NCBI GenBank assembly: GCA_025617745.1
Contig: CM046863.1
Span: forward strand, 10,714,935 to 10,778,934
DNA: 64,000 nucleotides
DNA from: Heliocidaris erythrogramma
Taxonomy: Eukaryota > Echinodermata > Echinoidea > Camarodonta > Echinometridae
Direction of reading: 5' to 3'
The notes under the pieces were generated by a model that saw only the letters and a program-made list of their open reading frames with translations, did no database searches and was not told the origin of the DNA. Each line of letters begins with the position of its first letter. The first letter of the stretch is position 1. Shown here in pieces: positions 28,101-36,507 of the stretch. The position numbers were made by a program, and so were the translations under genes.

Positions 28101-31100
28101 TATCGCCGTAGTTTCAAGAATTTCAAATCCATGCTCAAACCTGGTGGAGTTTTGTTGATTGACCATAGGAACATGGATGTCATAATCGACCATGGTGAAC
28201 CAATAAACAAAAACATATACTTCGAGGTAACATCATGCCTATTTAATTCTGAAAGGATTGTGTATATAGACACCTAGAACGAATAAATTTCCGACATTTA
28301 CATGTCCCCATACTGGGAGGGGGGGGGGGGGGGGGGGGGGAGAGAGAACCATACAAGAAAAGAAATGGAAATGACAACAACAATAACTTTTAAATGAATG
28401 ACTGATAACAACTTCTAAATATTAATTAAGTATCTGATTAAACAGATAGATATTTCATACTGACCTTTCATCCATTTATATTTGTATTATAGTTTTGTTT
28501 ATAATCTTCTTCATATTTACCATTACATGTTTTCGTTGTTTATTCTATTACCAATGTTTATTGAACTTTCATCCACATTATTTGTATAATAGTTTTGTTT
28601 ATAATCATCTTCATATTAGCCCTTACATTTTTTTGTTGTTTATTCTATTACCAAACAATGTTTCCCAATGTTTAAAGGTACCAGACTCGATTAGCATTAA
28701 TGCTATTTTCTGGTTCTTTTTTATCCTTAACTCTGTTATATTTAAATTTGTATAGATTTTATTTCATGTCTTGTATTGTTATTGGATAAAGTTCAAGTTC
28801 AAGTACAAGTTCAAGTTAAAAAAAAACAGAGGACGGAGATGCAAACAGAAAAAAAAAACCGAAGAAGAAAAAGAAGAAGAAGAAGAGAGAGAGAGAGAGA
28901 GAGAGAGCGACAGAGAAAGAGAAAGAGAGAGAGAGAGATGGTACCGATGGACGAGATCAAACTATCATGTAGTCATGTGAGTAGGAAGTGTGGGAAATTG
29001 TTGGAAAGGGTAATTCTTTGTAAGTGCTGAATAGCTGTATCAACCAGTTAGGGATTCCTCCGCCCCTTTTTAAGCACTTATCTAAAAATTAAGGTATTCA
29101 TAATGAAACATATAGATCATGCCCATTCGTTACTTCAATTTGTACCATGCCATCTTATCACAGTCTTTGTCAAGCATGATATTTTACGCCAGCACTGTGT
29201 GAGTTCTGTGTAGGCCTACAACGTTGAAATTTCATAAAGTTAATTAATGTAGTAGACTGTAATGCTAACTTCCACGCCTGCCTTGTAAAGTATTGTAGAA
29301 TGAATTTTACCAACGCGGCACCTCTTAACCATTCAAGTTGCAATGCGTTTCTTCTCAACTTCTTCTTTTTCTTTCTTTTTGTTTACATTGTTTTCCCCTC
29401 AGGAAGATACCATCAGCAAGATATCTTCTGAGATCTTGCGCTCTCCTGGAAAACCAGACGTGGTGAACATCACGTTCGATATGGTCGTCAATAGTAGTAT
29501 CCCTGATAAAGCTGTCCACATCTACAGCGCCTCAGGGAACAAAATCATTGAAAAGTAAGTCAAAGTAAAATTTATTGGAAATAATCGTAGATGTTATTGT
29601 ACATATCTATATAACGGCCTTAATGATTATAGTAAGCTATTTCCTCCTCTATTTTTTAATCGTGAAACTCATATTGACACTACAATACGATCCGTTTACT
29701 TTTGGCACATAACATAAGTATAACAAAAGACTTCATAGTTTGCTAAAATAAAATATTATTGTGTACATCTTACAATCAGAAAATGGACCTACAATTTCCT
29801 GGTTGAAGGAAAGTAGATCTTTCCTGGAAATTTGGAATAATTATTAAGCAATCCAAGCCAATTATCCATGAAAGGTCTACTTTCATTCAACCAGGAAATT
29901 GTAGGTCCATTTTCTAGTTGCCATTAAAGATGAAAAAAAGGTGCATGAAGACAAAACGGAAGTCAACTTCCAAAGCATCTTTCTCGAACAAATACTTTTC
30001 CAGAGCCCTACTATTCTCCAGTTTCAAAATCTCCACTAATACACATTCTGTAGAGTTGACCTTTATATCAAATTAAAGTTTATGAACTGGAAAATAACAA
30101 TCATTAATGAAATAAAATTTGAAAAAAAAACGACTGCTGTCTCATTTTCACGTGACGGGTCAGTATTTTGATCAATATTACGCACTCTCAGACCAGTACT
30201 TAATGGTGCTAGTTAAAACCTCAATGTTAATAGGATATCTTGCAACTCCAGCAATAAAGACGATATTACTACTTTTGCTCTTTATACCAAGCATAAGTTT
30301 ACACCATTGTAGATGGATTGTTTTCGAAATTCGGTTCGAGATATAGTTTTGTTTTTTCTGTTTGTTCTGAGAAGAGCTTGCTGTAGACCATTGTACTACC
30401 TCATAATTCCGATCCGTATAATAAAATGGGTTTGATCATGCTATCAAAGCAGCGTGTAGCAATTTTGATCAAATTTTTGTCAGGTGTATATTTGCCAAAC
30501 GATTTGTATAATCATCGGCTAAATGTTTTGTAGCTTGCTTAAACAAACCATTACTGCATACTACAATCCCGGGATATTTGAATTATTTTACATTCTCACG
30601 AATATGCCCATTCATCCAGATGTTTTCTTTTATTAAATCCCTTGAATTATTACACACTATAAGTTTGGTTTTAGAACGATTAATTTCCAGCTTCCATTTC
30701 TTGCAGTTTTAAGTCGATCGGTCCAAACAATGTTCCATTCCATTTTTGGAAGTTGAAAAAGGACAATATCGTCTGCACACATTATGCAATTAAGGATTCT
30801 TTCATTCAACTCTACAGGACTGTTTTTTCCCGATCAAAAATATCGGGGATATCATTCAGGAATATATTAAAGAGAGTAGGACTGATAACACAACCAATAT
30901 TTGCACTGAAAGTTGGAGTCAACCCCTCATTTAGTTTTATACATAGATCACATTTTGAATAATTATACATGTATATCCTTTAGAATATTGTAAAATTCAC
31001 TACCAATACCCAGTTGTATCAATACCCAGTTGTAACAATATCAAAACCTTTTTAAGATCGACAAAACAAATATACAGCCTGTTCTTTTTACCACTCTTGT

Positions 31101-33168
31101 TGTATGCAGTGTATTTATCTACAATCGTTTTTAAAGCGAAAATGTGATCCGATGTCCAAAAGCCACTCCTAAATGCAATTTGCTTCGGTTTTTACATGTC
31201 TTTGTTTGAAACAAAGCATCGTTCAAAGATCGTTCAGTGCGTTTCTGTTCGTCATTTAGAATCTGTTCTTTATTCATTAGTTAATTTAATTTAATTTTTT
31301 ACAGGTATCTGTATCTTTTAAATCTTGGATTAAGTTCCACTATCCTTTAGAGTTGATTTCATACATTCTCTCTGGTTTTCCATAATCACATTTCTTTTTC
31401 TGTTAATATTTTCTTTTAGTCAGTTTTAAAGTGTTTTTTTTTCTCGATGAGTAGTATTTTGACCTAAGTTGCTTATCAAAAGGATTTCTACAAACCTCTC
31501 TGCAAAGTATCTTCAAATTTTTGCTCAGTGTGAAATTGCTTTTATCATGTATCGCATTTCTAGCTGTCCATCTGCCTTTTCTCTTTCTTTTTCTGTACAC
31601 TCTTAGAAATGTTGGGTAAATGCCACTGGGTAAATGAAGATTGGGCATAGGTTGGTTAAATCTTGCTCAACTTTTACATGCATTTACCCAATATTGGTCA
31701 AAAATAAGAATGAAATTGGTAAAGTTTACCCAAAAGTTGGTCGGACTCATAAGGACCCTCATGTTTGGTAAAATTTGGGTAAAATTTTCCCCAATATTTC
31801 TCAGAGTGTAGTGTATAGACGATATCATAGCTTTGTGTGCATGAACTAGAAGATAGGATGTAATGTCTTTTACACTCGAAGGAGTACTATAGAATTAATC
31901 GTTTACAGATGAGCTCCTGAGAATCAAGAATTGCGAGGAAAACCAGAATCAGAACTGCAGTGCGTTCCAGAAAAAAAGTTAACAGTCGGAAAAAGTATCC
32001 CCATATAAAATTTTCAAATTAACCAACCACACTGACGATAGACTTAACCAACTATAATTTTAACCAACCTTTTGCGTTTAATAAACTGTTGGTTAGTTAT
32101 TTTAACAAACTAGTTTTGATACGTGATTTTTTACCAGTGTTTTGAGAGTGTATCTGCAGTGCTAAAGAGGAAGTCAAGATTGGGATAAATGGAGATGATC
32201 TCTATTGATTACCGAGATAGCTGCGGGAGATATATGGCACGGGTTTATACATATATTATACATAGAGAGGGAAATGAGGAGAGAGAGGTGGGGTTTAAGA
32301 GTTAATTCATATTCAGAATTGGTTTATAATGCCAACGAACTCCAAATAAAGTATGGGAAAACTTGTTATATGATTTTTAAATCAAGGAAAAGATATATTG
32401 ATGAAAGTGCAATGAATATTTCTTTGAATGGTACAGATATAAAGAGAGTTACAAGTACCAAGTTTTTAGGTGTGATCATTGATTCAGATCTTTATATTTG
32501 GAAGGGACATATTGACAGTATTTCTTCTAAACTATCTCGTGCAATTGGCATATTGAACCAGCTTAAGAAAATTATTCCTTTGCGAATCTGTGTTACTCTA
32601 TATCATACAATGGTATCACCTCATTTAACTTATTGCATTGGTATGTGGGGTAACTGTGCTAACTACCTATTAAATCGAATGTTCTTAGTGCAAAAAAGAG
32701 CTGTTTAATAGGGTCATTACTGATTCCCACACAGACCCTCTTTTCTATAAATTGAAAATGTTCAAAAGTGCGTGATTTATATTTCTGCAGTTAAAGGTTT
32801 CTCGCCTTGTATGTTCCGTGATTACTTTGTGTTTAACTATGTTGTAAACAAATACTCTTGTAGAAATTCGAATGATTTGAATATTCCACCTTGGATATGT
32901 CGATTTTTCCAGATCAATAATAAGATACAGTGGATCTGTCATATGGAATTCTTTGTCTCAGGAATTGATACAATGTCCTACATGTTCTAGCTTTAAAAGG
33001 AAATACATCTTTTTTTAACCACTTCTTATAGTCATACATGATATCAGTCTTGTTCGCTTTTATATATATATTTATATATATATATATACCGCACAACAAG
33101 GGTCCCAAGTCCTTGTGTTGCCATAAAGTCATGGTAATAGCCGGGAGGGCGCATTGTTATACATAATT

Positions 33169-33212
<44 letters not shown>

Positions 33213-33597
33213 TACCCCCCCCCCCCCCTTGAAACCAAGTATTTTTTAGTTTGTTTGGTTTCGTTACGGCCAATTCAAACTTAAGTCATGAAACAAAAGA
33301 ATTGTATTTCCCGTTGAACGTTAGGAATATGAATGTAAACAAATATACCTATTCATCGAAACAACGGACGACATTTTTTCTATTCACGTTTCCGTTTCTT
33401 TCCTTTTTTTTTTCTTTTTATTCTTCAGAGTAACCGTCCCTCTTCAGTCTATCCGCGCTAAGCAGTTCGCAACCATTCTTCGAGAAACTTTCGGAGAAGA
33501 TTGTGAGCAGGCCCTCTACGGAGATTTCAAGTCAGCTGCACCCATTACCAATCCAGCTTATTACCAGCACGTGATAAAAAAGAAAATTGAACAATAG
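4565..33597 (+). CDS. GNMT: Glycine N-methyltransferase-like gene, five exons
   Basis: Joined exons 4565-4725, 27195-27325, 27976-28226, 29403-29554 and 33429-33597 give 287 residues and a TAG stop; all introns are GT-AG and all phases match. GNMT moves a methyl group from S-adenosylmethionine to glycine in the cytosol, making sarcosine and controlling methyl supply. The SAM-binding motif VLDAACGTG lies near residues 46-54. Next come the acidic strand (VVSSDSAEAML), EANW-like QANWLSL, DAVLCIGNSM, KPGGVLLIDHRN, KNIYFE, and the C-terminal YGDFK and HVIKK, in the same order as vertebrate GNMT. Length is close to the roughly 293 residues of mammalian GNMT. The N-terminus is about 15 residues shorter and lacks the tyrosine-bearing segment seen in mammals, so this may be a GNMT paralogue or have an unseen upstream exon. 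Intron 1 is 22.5 kb and packed with repeats. Confidence 0.88.
4983..5220. mobile_element. MITE with 26-bp perfect terminal inverted repeats
   Basis: Ends ACCTGTTTACTAAGTGATTC (4988) and its complement (to 5213) match perfectly over 26 bp. With one mismatch the match extends to CAATA at both edges. The length is 238 bp. The interior frame (5002-5196) is not a recognisable protein. TA-rich borders fit a Tc1/mariner-like MITE, which is inference. Confidence 0.8.
5270..5640 (+). repeat. 56-bp minisatellite
   Basis: About six head-to-tail copies of a unit containing ACTGGTTTCAATATGGAAAG and CCAGTAGAAAACCAGAAGGA. The TTAC anchors recur at 5361, 5417, 5473 and 5529, so the unit is 56 bp in this part. 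Each unit carries a CTGGTTT / AAACCAG inverted pair. Confidence 0.85.
5641..7124. other. Intron 1 DNA with simple repeats
   Basis: Contains (GT)n near 6207-6221, AT-rich ATAATA tracts near 6490-6555, a C-run near 6585-6598 and (TA)n near 6781. No coding family is seen. Confidence 0.5.
7125..7990 (-). mobile_element. LINE 3' fragment
   Basis: Reading the - strand near 7680-7765 gives YYAGPKLWNSL followed, in another frame, by KTCSLNAFKKQY. This is the usual C-terminal signature of CR1/Jockey-type LINE ORF2. The fragment is frameshifted. The remainder to about 7125 is a 3' UTR that ends in a GAATCTTGAATCT tail. Confidence 0.6.
8320..8625 (-). mobile_element. CR1/L2-like LINE 3' end
   Basis: On the - strand 8430-8612 encodes TLGDRSFACAAPKLWNNLPL and SKLKAYLFN, the final residues of CR1-type ORF2. 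These are followed by GCGCTTTATAAATGT and an (ATT)n tail at 8329-8352. The fragment is strongly 5'-truncated. Confidence 0.75.
8626..9339. other. Intron 1 DNA, no feature seen
   Basis: AT-rich and non-repetitive within this window; no gene or repeat can be supported. Confidence 0.4.
9340..10110 (+). repeat. Left arm of a large inverted repeat
   Basis: Reads as the reverse complement of 21275-22075, about 11 kb away. Shared blocks include the (TAC)n tract, CAAATCCGAATCTTTGAAGC, TAACACGCCTATGCCC, CCCATGATCTCTGACC and a short palindrome TGTACACTGTACACGCAGTT near 10024. Both arms end in (TA)n. The arms may be two copies of one unnamed repeat in opposite orientation. Confidence 0.8.
9357..9535 (+). 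repeat. (TAC)n/(TGC)n microsatellite
   Basis: A run of TACTAC, GCTGCTGCTGC and ACTACTACT units broken by other bases. The counterpart in the other arm (about 22005-22040) is shorter. Confidence 0.9.
10111..10920. other. Intron 1 DNA, no gene
   Basis: Two similar stretches (about 10515-10620 and 10705-10800) both contain CACTGYCCTAT, the GGCRCCC-like motif, and AACAGCAAAGT. They look like a diverged tandem duplication of about 190 bp. No coding frame of note. Confidence 0.4.
10921..13132 (+). mobile_element. TTAA-bounded palindromic element, copy 1, interrupted
   Basis: Left part 10921-11296 and right part 12839-13132 together match the intact copy at 22628-23398. Shared text includes GGCAACTCAGT, AACTTATATTTAT, GTTCATGTTA and TTGGTGAG. 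The two halves are imperfect inverted repeats of each other. Outer ends are TTAAAGG and CCTTTAA. A 1.5-kb LTR-like insertion splits it. Confidence 0.7.
11297..12838 (+). mobile_element. LTR-like insertion, possible solo LTR (fossil)
   Basis: Comparison with the intact host element at 22628-23398 defines an inserted block beginning TGTAACAAGG and flanked by TATA on both sides. It holds a TATAAAAAG box near 11937 and an AATAAA signal near 12626, in the order expected of an LTR. No coding region is recognised and the right end is not a clear CA. It is read as an old solo LTR of unassigned family; another insert type is possible. Confidence 0.4.
13133..13505 (+). repeat. Purine-rich degenerate minisatellite
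   Basis: Repeats of AACAAAGAAATACATAAG and GAGAAGAGGATAGA with variable spacing (about 40-50 bp). The same family appears at 22390-22625 and 47970-48360 and, inverted, around 14110-14350. Frames across it are low-complexity and not genes. Confidence 0.75.
13507..13720 (+). repeat. Direct duplication around a G-run
   Basis: GACTCTCATGTGGGTATTT, a short TA tract and CTCTCTCCTTTGTTC occur at about 13507-13595 and again at 13635-13712. A run of more than 20 G lies between them. Confidence 0.75.
13721..14587. repeat. Simple-sequence-rich intron DNA
   Basis: Holds (AATG)n near 13871-13897, a pyrimidine-rich tract at 14110-14405 related to the purine minisatellite in inverted form, and (ATAATA)n at 14408-14460. 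The long frames here are low-complexity and not genes. Confidence 0.6.
14588..14832 (-). pseudogene. Inverted partial copy of GNMT upstream region and exon 1
   Basis: The reverse complement of 14588-14664 matches the first 76 coding bases of GNMT with five mismatches and one inserted base. The insertion puts a stop at codon 9, so the copy cannot make the N-terminus. Beyond the start codon the match continues through the 5' UTR (14665-14740) and, after an empty foldback site, through 14749-14832. Sequence past exon base 76 is absent. It lies in intron 1 of the parent gene in antisense orientation. Confidence 0.85.
14833..16411. other. Intron 1 DNA with simple repeats
   Basis: Contains (CT)n at 15148-15200, (ATC)n at 15464-15487, a C-run near 15970-15985 and (AT)n at 16110-16142. 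No gene or named element is seen. Confidence 0.5.
16412..17352 (+). mobile_element. TTAA-bounded non-autonomous DNA transposon, copy 2
   Basis: A 941-bp element, near-identical inside to copy 1 at 2577-3516. Both ends are TTAAAGATCACATTGCAAGA and its complement, a perfect match over 24 bp including the TTAA. The outermost 20 bp differ from those of copy 1 although each copy is symmetric. It has no transposase frame; the frame at 16737-17150 is not a known protein. Confidence 0.8.
17353..17833. other. Intron 1 DNA with a GC-richer patch
   Basis: 17540-17800 is GC-richer than its surroundings and contains GCGGATATCGG and ATATCCGC motifs and a C-run at 17796-17807. No gene is recognised. Confidence 0.35.
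17834..18025 (+). mobile_element. LINE reverse-transcriptase scrap
   Basis: Encodes LTIDDKLNWNIQNI and IGIINKLKYF, the conserved thumb-region motif (LGVxIDxxLxWxxHI...IGIxxKLK) of CR1/Jockey-type ORF2. Only about 190 bp remain. Confidence 0.65.
18110..21195 (-). mobile_element. L1/Tx1-like LINE, decayed, about 3 kb
   Basis: On the - strand, in order: EELEQKLVISND (about 21110), WRKAIKILFKLRK (about 20970), NNKSPGQDGFTVEF (about 20670), GCRQGEPLSPYLFLLVSEIL and the catalytic YADD (about 20000-19870), WSKRTLTVLGRITVVKSLL (about 19590), FIWGN and YSEGGVKRINI (about 19390). This is the ORF2 order of the L1/Tx1 clade. At least several frameshifts and a roughly 90-bp internal tandem duplication (about 20095-20280) break it. 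The 3' UTR with AATAAA lies near 18150. The endonuclease end is missing. Confidence 0.8.
21275..22075 (-). repeat. Right arm of the large inverted repeat
   Basis: The inverted partner of 9340-10110. It carries an extra segment of about 70 bp near 21480-21555 with AATAATAATGG and GCGCTTTATA, resembling a LINE/SINE tail. (TA)n runs lie at 21259-21281 and 21650-21699. Confidence 0.8.
22076..22389. other. Intron 1 DNA with T-run and G-run
   Basis: Has an ATT-rich stretch, a T-run at 22235-22252 and a short G-rich motif near 22263. No gene. Confidence 0.4.
22390..22627 (+). repeat. Purine-rich degenerate minisatellite, second locus
   Basis: The same AACAAAGAAATACATAAGG family as at 13133-13505. 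Here it lies just left of a TTAA-bounded palindromic element, whereas at 13133 it lies just right of one. Confidence 0.75.
22628..23398 (+). mobile_element. TTAA-bounded palindromic element, copy 2, intact
   Basis: A 771-bp element with TTAA at both ends. The two halves are imperfect inverted repeats over most of their length; examples are GGACAACTAATAAGAAAGTT left and its complement near 23300, and GGCAACTCAGTCATGA left and its complement near 23240. Copy 1 at 10921-13132 is the same element with an insertion. No protein is coded. Confidence 0.8.
23399..25145. other. Intron 1 DNA, no gene seen
   Basis: AT-rich, with (TA)n at 23455-23488, (CATA)n near 23648-23660 and (TA)n at 25072-25102. 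No recognised element otherwise. Confidence 0.45.
25146..26057. mobile_element. TTAA-bounded element with long terminal inverted repeats
   Basis: A 912-bp element bounded by TTAA. Ends read TTAAAGGAGAATTAACC and the complement. Inverted arms of about 190 bp include AAAGGTGT, TATTCCTACTT and CATGGGGGCTGCCATTTT (25318 and, inverted, near 25890). The interior has no transposase. It is a third family with the same TTAAAG terminus. Confidence 0.8.
26058..26569. other. Intron 1 DNA, no gene seen
   Basis: Contains a tandem GGGTCA/CACCAAGTC motif near 26305-26345. No coding signal. Confidence 0.4.
26570..26880 (-). mobile_element. CR1-like LINE 3' end
   Basis: On the - strand, KSWGDRSFAHDGPYLWNQLP followed by QDIR, the usual C-terminal ORF2 signature, and a 3' tail with TTGAGCACATTAG and GCATTACAAATACTC. 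Heavily 5'-truncated. Confidence 0.65.
27195..27325 (+). CDS. GNMT: GNMT-like exon 2
   Basis: The acceptor is ...TTAACAG and the donor GGTAAG. Encodes GDSLFLLKNGFQVVSSDSAE and onward to EAVASW, matching the region after motif I in GNMT (VDSIMLVEEGFSVTSVDAS in mammals). The phase joins exon 1 and exon 3 correctly. Confidence 0.88.
27326..27975 (+). other. GNMT intron 2
   Basis: A 650-bp intron with GT-AG ends, a (TTC)n-rich patch near 27400 and a G-run at 27660-27670. No gene within. Confidence 0.8.
27976..28226 (+). CDS. GNMT: GNMT-like exon 3
   Basis: The acceptor is TTTTTTTCTAG and the donor GAG|GTAACA. Encodes the core of the methyltransferase fold: IVQANWLSLEEDLAG, FDAVLCIGNSM, LKPGGVLLIDHRN and KNIYFE. 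The IDHRN arginine corresponds to the substrate-binding arginine of mammalian GNMT (family knowledge). Confidence 0.9.
28227..29402 (+). other. GNMT intron 3
   Basis: A 1176-bp intron. It holds a G-run of about 22 near 28318-28340, a duplication of about 100 bp (ATAGTTTTGTTTATAATC at 28490 and 28590), a likely LINE tail ending in (TTCAAG)n at 28789-28817, and (GAA)n/(GA)n at 28862-28938. Confidence 0.75.
29403..29554 (+). CDS. GNMT: GNMT-like exon 4
   Basis: The acceptor is TTTTCCCCTCAG and the donor AA|GTAAGT. Encodes EDTISKISSEIL and VVNITFDMVV, matching the strand region after KNIYY in GNMT. The exon keeps frame with both neighbours. Confidence 0.87.
29778..29916. mobile_element. Small hairpin MITE in GNMT intron 4
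   Basis: About 45-bp inverted ends: AGAAAATGGACCTACAATTT at the left and its complement at the right, around a loop of about 45 bp. No target duplication is clear. Confidence 0.75.
30360..31260 (-). mobile_element. LINE reverse-transcriptase fragment in GNMT intron 4
   Basis: On the - strand, broken frames give NRLYICFVDLKK (about 31080), then IFLxDIPDIF-like text and CADDIVLFQ (about 30770), the A-DD active site of a LINE reverse transcriptase. Several stops and frameshifts show that it is dead. The clade is uncertain, within the CR1/RTE range. Confidence 0.6.
31596..31810. mobile_element. MITE with TACACTCT termini
   Basis: A 215-bp element. The left end is TACACTCTTAGAAATGTTGG; the right end, reversed, is TACACTCTGAGAAATATTGG. 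Internal copies of GGTAAA and TTTACCCAA are spread along both halves. A second one-sided end (GAGAGTGTA near 32142) may be a relic of a related copy. Confidence 0.8.
32290..33000 (+). mobile_element. CR1/Jockey-like LINE fragment in GNMT intron 4
   Basis: Encodes NELQIKYGKTCYMIF, KFLGVIIDSDLYIWKGHI and TYCIGMWGNCANYLLNRMFL, the region after the reverse-transcriptase active site up to the C-terminal domain. The text beyond 32708 continues in shifted frames (DPLFYKLKMF). Lacks the active site and the 5' part. Confidence 0.75.
33056..33235. repeat. (TA)n tracts and C-run
   Basis: (TA)n at 33060-33087 and 33170-33210 followed by a C-run at 33215-33228, in GNMT intron 4 about 200 bp before exon 5. 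Confidence 0.9.
33429..33597 (+). CDS. GNMT: GNMT-like exon 5, terminal
   Basis: The acceptor is TTTTTATTCTTCAG. Encodes the C-terminus with FATILRETFG, ALYGDFK and YYQHVIKKKIEQ, then TAG. Mammalian GNMT has the related LGDFK and HVLK near its end. Confidence 0.88.
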
Positions 33598-34860
33598 AGA
33601 TGCAGATAGCTTCAAGAAAGAGTTTCAAAACCTTCAAAATCTTAAGAGTTCCCCCCTCGTACTTCCTACTATACCTCAACAAAAACAAAAAGAAAGAAAA
33701 CAAAGCAGAAGAAAATTACGCGCCCCTCCATGCTCTGTATGTAAAAAAAGTATCTGTTGCCTTTTCAACTTTGATGACTCCCTTACAATCTCTTCCATTA
33801 TCTCATGTCAAACAGACGAAGATGGCAAGATGTACATTATCCCGAAATATTTATCGGGCTGCTTTTCAGGAAGCAAAACTAACAAAAAAAAACAACAAAA
33901 CATTATCATTTGAAATCAAATTTCACGTCATGGAAATTATCAGTGAGGGTTCCCATAGTCTTTAAGTAAAGTACTTATCCAAGAAAAATAGTATTACAAA
34001 TTTCACCACATATCCTGATATGTGCACTTTCCTTGATAAGTTTTGTCATGTTAACTTGAAGTGCATGTAAAATGTCGCATCGCTTTGTTTTTGTATAGCC
34101 ACTCTATAATTCCTTAATCTAATGTTTTTCTGTTTTTTTCTATTATTACAGGTTTATTTTCTTTCCATGGGTACGATGCAGGTTTTAATATATGATATAT
34201 ATCGTATGCCAGTTTTGGTATTTATCAATCTAAGATTATGTCTTTCTCTTTTGAAATAGTCTCGTTATTTTCCTCTAAACTGCGGCCAGGGGGTCAACTA
34301 GCTCCGTAGAATCCGTTGACTAAAGAAAGGAAATGTTTAAAATGTGAATACAGGACCCTGTAATACTATTGTTTAAAATAGAATTACTAGTTAATGATTA
34401 AGTGCCCATGCCGTGTCTTACACTTTATGAAGGTGGGAAACTGAACACATCAACTTGATATTGATTTATAAAAGTAAAAAACAAAGAATCGTGTGCACTG
34501 AATTTGATCAAAAAAAGAAGAAACTAATATGGAGTGGGAATCTGAAATTTGTTCTCCGCAAGTTCACTGGAGAACTTGTAATCTTGATGTATGTTTTTTT
34601 TTCAAAAATAGTGGTGCACATTGTATTCATTGTACACATTTTTAAGGGTACGAGCTTGTGCATAATGTACAGCCAGAAGAGCAATAACGTATGTATGTAT
34701 TCTTATTAGAATTGTAAGTTATTTATATGTCTCTCATTTTAGTTAATTTTATTTAGAATAATTGAATATTGGAAATGTTCCACATTCTTTTTAAAATTAG
34801 TAGGGCCTCTTCTCACTGTTGGATCTTTAAATAAATCGAGCAATGCAAAACTGCAAAACA
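33598..34860 (+). other. Probable GNMT 3' UTR
   Basis: Follows the stop codon without any acceptor-like exon or known element. An AATAAA at 34830-34835 is a possible poly(A) signal. Open frames inside (33587-33965) lie downstream of the stop and match no family. Confidence 0.45.
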
Positions 34861-35991
34861 TTTCTATTCTATCTTACAACATACTGCAATGTGATTCAAT
34901 ATAATTAAAGTAACAATAAACCTCCAGTATCTTAAACAAAATAAATAAACTTGTTCCAATACACTATGTTTGTAGTACACGTATGATAATTTTGTACTAG
35001 TTTCTTTGATATGATAATAAAGATTGGCAAGTAAGTATCGATTTTTGTTTCTTCTTATAGAAGTGGACAAATCATCCTCGTCCAAGGTTAGAATCCATTT
35101 CTATTTTACTTTATGGAGTTATAATGAGGGGTTCTATTCTGCTTTTGCCAATCCTTACCTTTTCAAGCATTGCAGATTAGCCTTTATTTGGTTCAATCAT
35201 ATAACTTTAACTCTTTACTGACTGTTGACTGTGAAGGCAGGACCCGAGGACTCCTTCTTGGTTCCTATTTTAGTTCTTAGACTTATCTTACTTGTCAGAA
35301 AATGTTAAATCTAAAGACCCTCGAATGATGATCTGTTCACAGACAACATTTTTGTATAGTCACCAGTTACACAATTTACATACCTGTTGTCTATAAGTAG
35401 CAGAAACAATCTGGAAAACACGTTAGGAAGAGCTGAAAAAAAAAAAGAAAATGCACATTTACAATCATTTTAGAGGATAGGTTCCTGCTTCACGGACTTC
35501 TTCAGATCTTCTTCTTTTTATAACAAAATTATATTATTTTGCTCATTTTATTTTATACAGATTATCTCATTGGCTTTGTCAATTAGAAATTGAATGGGAC
35601 CAATCACCCTTATGTTCGTGTGCCGTTAGAGGACATTAAATCCCAGGAACGTGTATGTGTGTGTTGTGTATACATAGAGAGAGAGAAAGAGAAAGAGAGA
35701 GAGAGAGAGACACACACACACACACACACTCACACACAAATGGAAAACTGTCTGTGGATGTATATCGTTATAACTGATAACAAAATTATGAGATTATTCA
35801 TTGAATGGATAAGCTGTATGCAATTCCCCCCCCCCCTTCTCTCTCTCTCTCTCTCTCTCTCTAACTCTCATTCTCTTGTTCCTTGAATAGCGCCATCTAG
35901 TACAAAATGACCTCAAAGTAGTGTAAATCTTGTTGAAAATGAGGATTGCTTTCTGTAAAAGGAGCAATTACTCCTTTCTAGTCAAATATAA

Positions 35992-36026
<35 letters not shown>

Positions 36027-36326
36027 ACTAACGGGTACATTATATTTATATATATATATATATTTATATTTGACTAACGGGTACATTAAGTCGACACCTA
36101 ACAATGCAGTTTATTCCGTCATAATAGCGACCCCTACATGAGGTAGACAGTTGGTACATTAGGTCGACATTAGGTTGAACAAAGAAAAAGAACAAAAACT
36201 GTCCTCCTAATGTACCCATTAGTCGTTTATTCAAGGGGAATTTAGTCAAGGGGAATTATTTAATAAGGTTGAGGATTTGTCAATCTGTCGGTCAACTGAA
36301 TCTGGTGTCGCCGAAACCACTAACCC
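34861..36326. repeat. Intergenic DNA with microsatellites
   Basis: (GA)n then (CA)n at 35677-35727, a C-run and (TC)n at 35826-35862, and (TA)n at 35996-36023 and 36046-36063. The sequence ATTTGACTAACGGGTACATTA occurs twice (about 36022 and 36067). No gene is seen. Confidence 0.6.
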
Positions 36327-36397
36327 GTCTCCGTGGTCTAGTGGTTAAGGTATTGGCGTTCTAAGCCAACGACCCGGGTTCGATTCCCGGCGGAGAC
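36327..36397 (+). tRNA. tRNA-like gene, anticodon TCT (Arg)
   Basis: A full 71-nt cloverleaf can be drawn. The acceptor stem is GTCTCCG with CGGAGAC, seven pairs. The anticodon stem is TTGGC with GCCAA around loop GTTCTAA, so the anticodon is TCT, reading AGA. The T arm is CCGGG-TTCGATT-CCCGG. The internal B box GGTTCGATTCC is at 36377-36387 and the A box is the GGTCTAGTGGTTAAGG region. TTTTTT at 36399-36404 directly follows, as expected for RNA polymerase III termination. The D arm looks more like Glu/Asp tRNAs than usual Arg tRNAs, so this could be a SINE-type tRNA copy. Confidence 0.7.
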
Positions 36398-36507
36398 ATT
36401 TTTTCAGCCTTTGCAAACATTTCAAAAAGGGAGGACAGCTCTGGGGAACTTTGATTTGAGCTACGCAACGTTATTCTCGCAATTTCTTTCACATTTATAT
36501 ATATATA

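Noticed and set aside
28771-29030. Arg/Glu-rich frames like an RS or RE domain
   Set aside because: They are translations of (GAA)n/(GA)n microsatellite within GNMT intron 3.
33587-33965. Frames of 108 and 121 residues after GNMT
   Set aside because: They start at or after the GNMT stop in probable 3' UTR, lack splice or family support and have Lys/Asn-rich composition.
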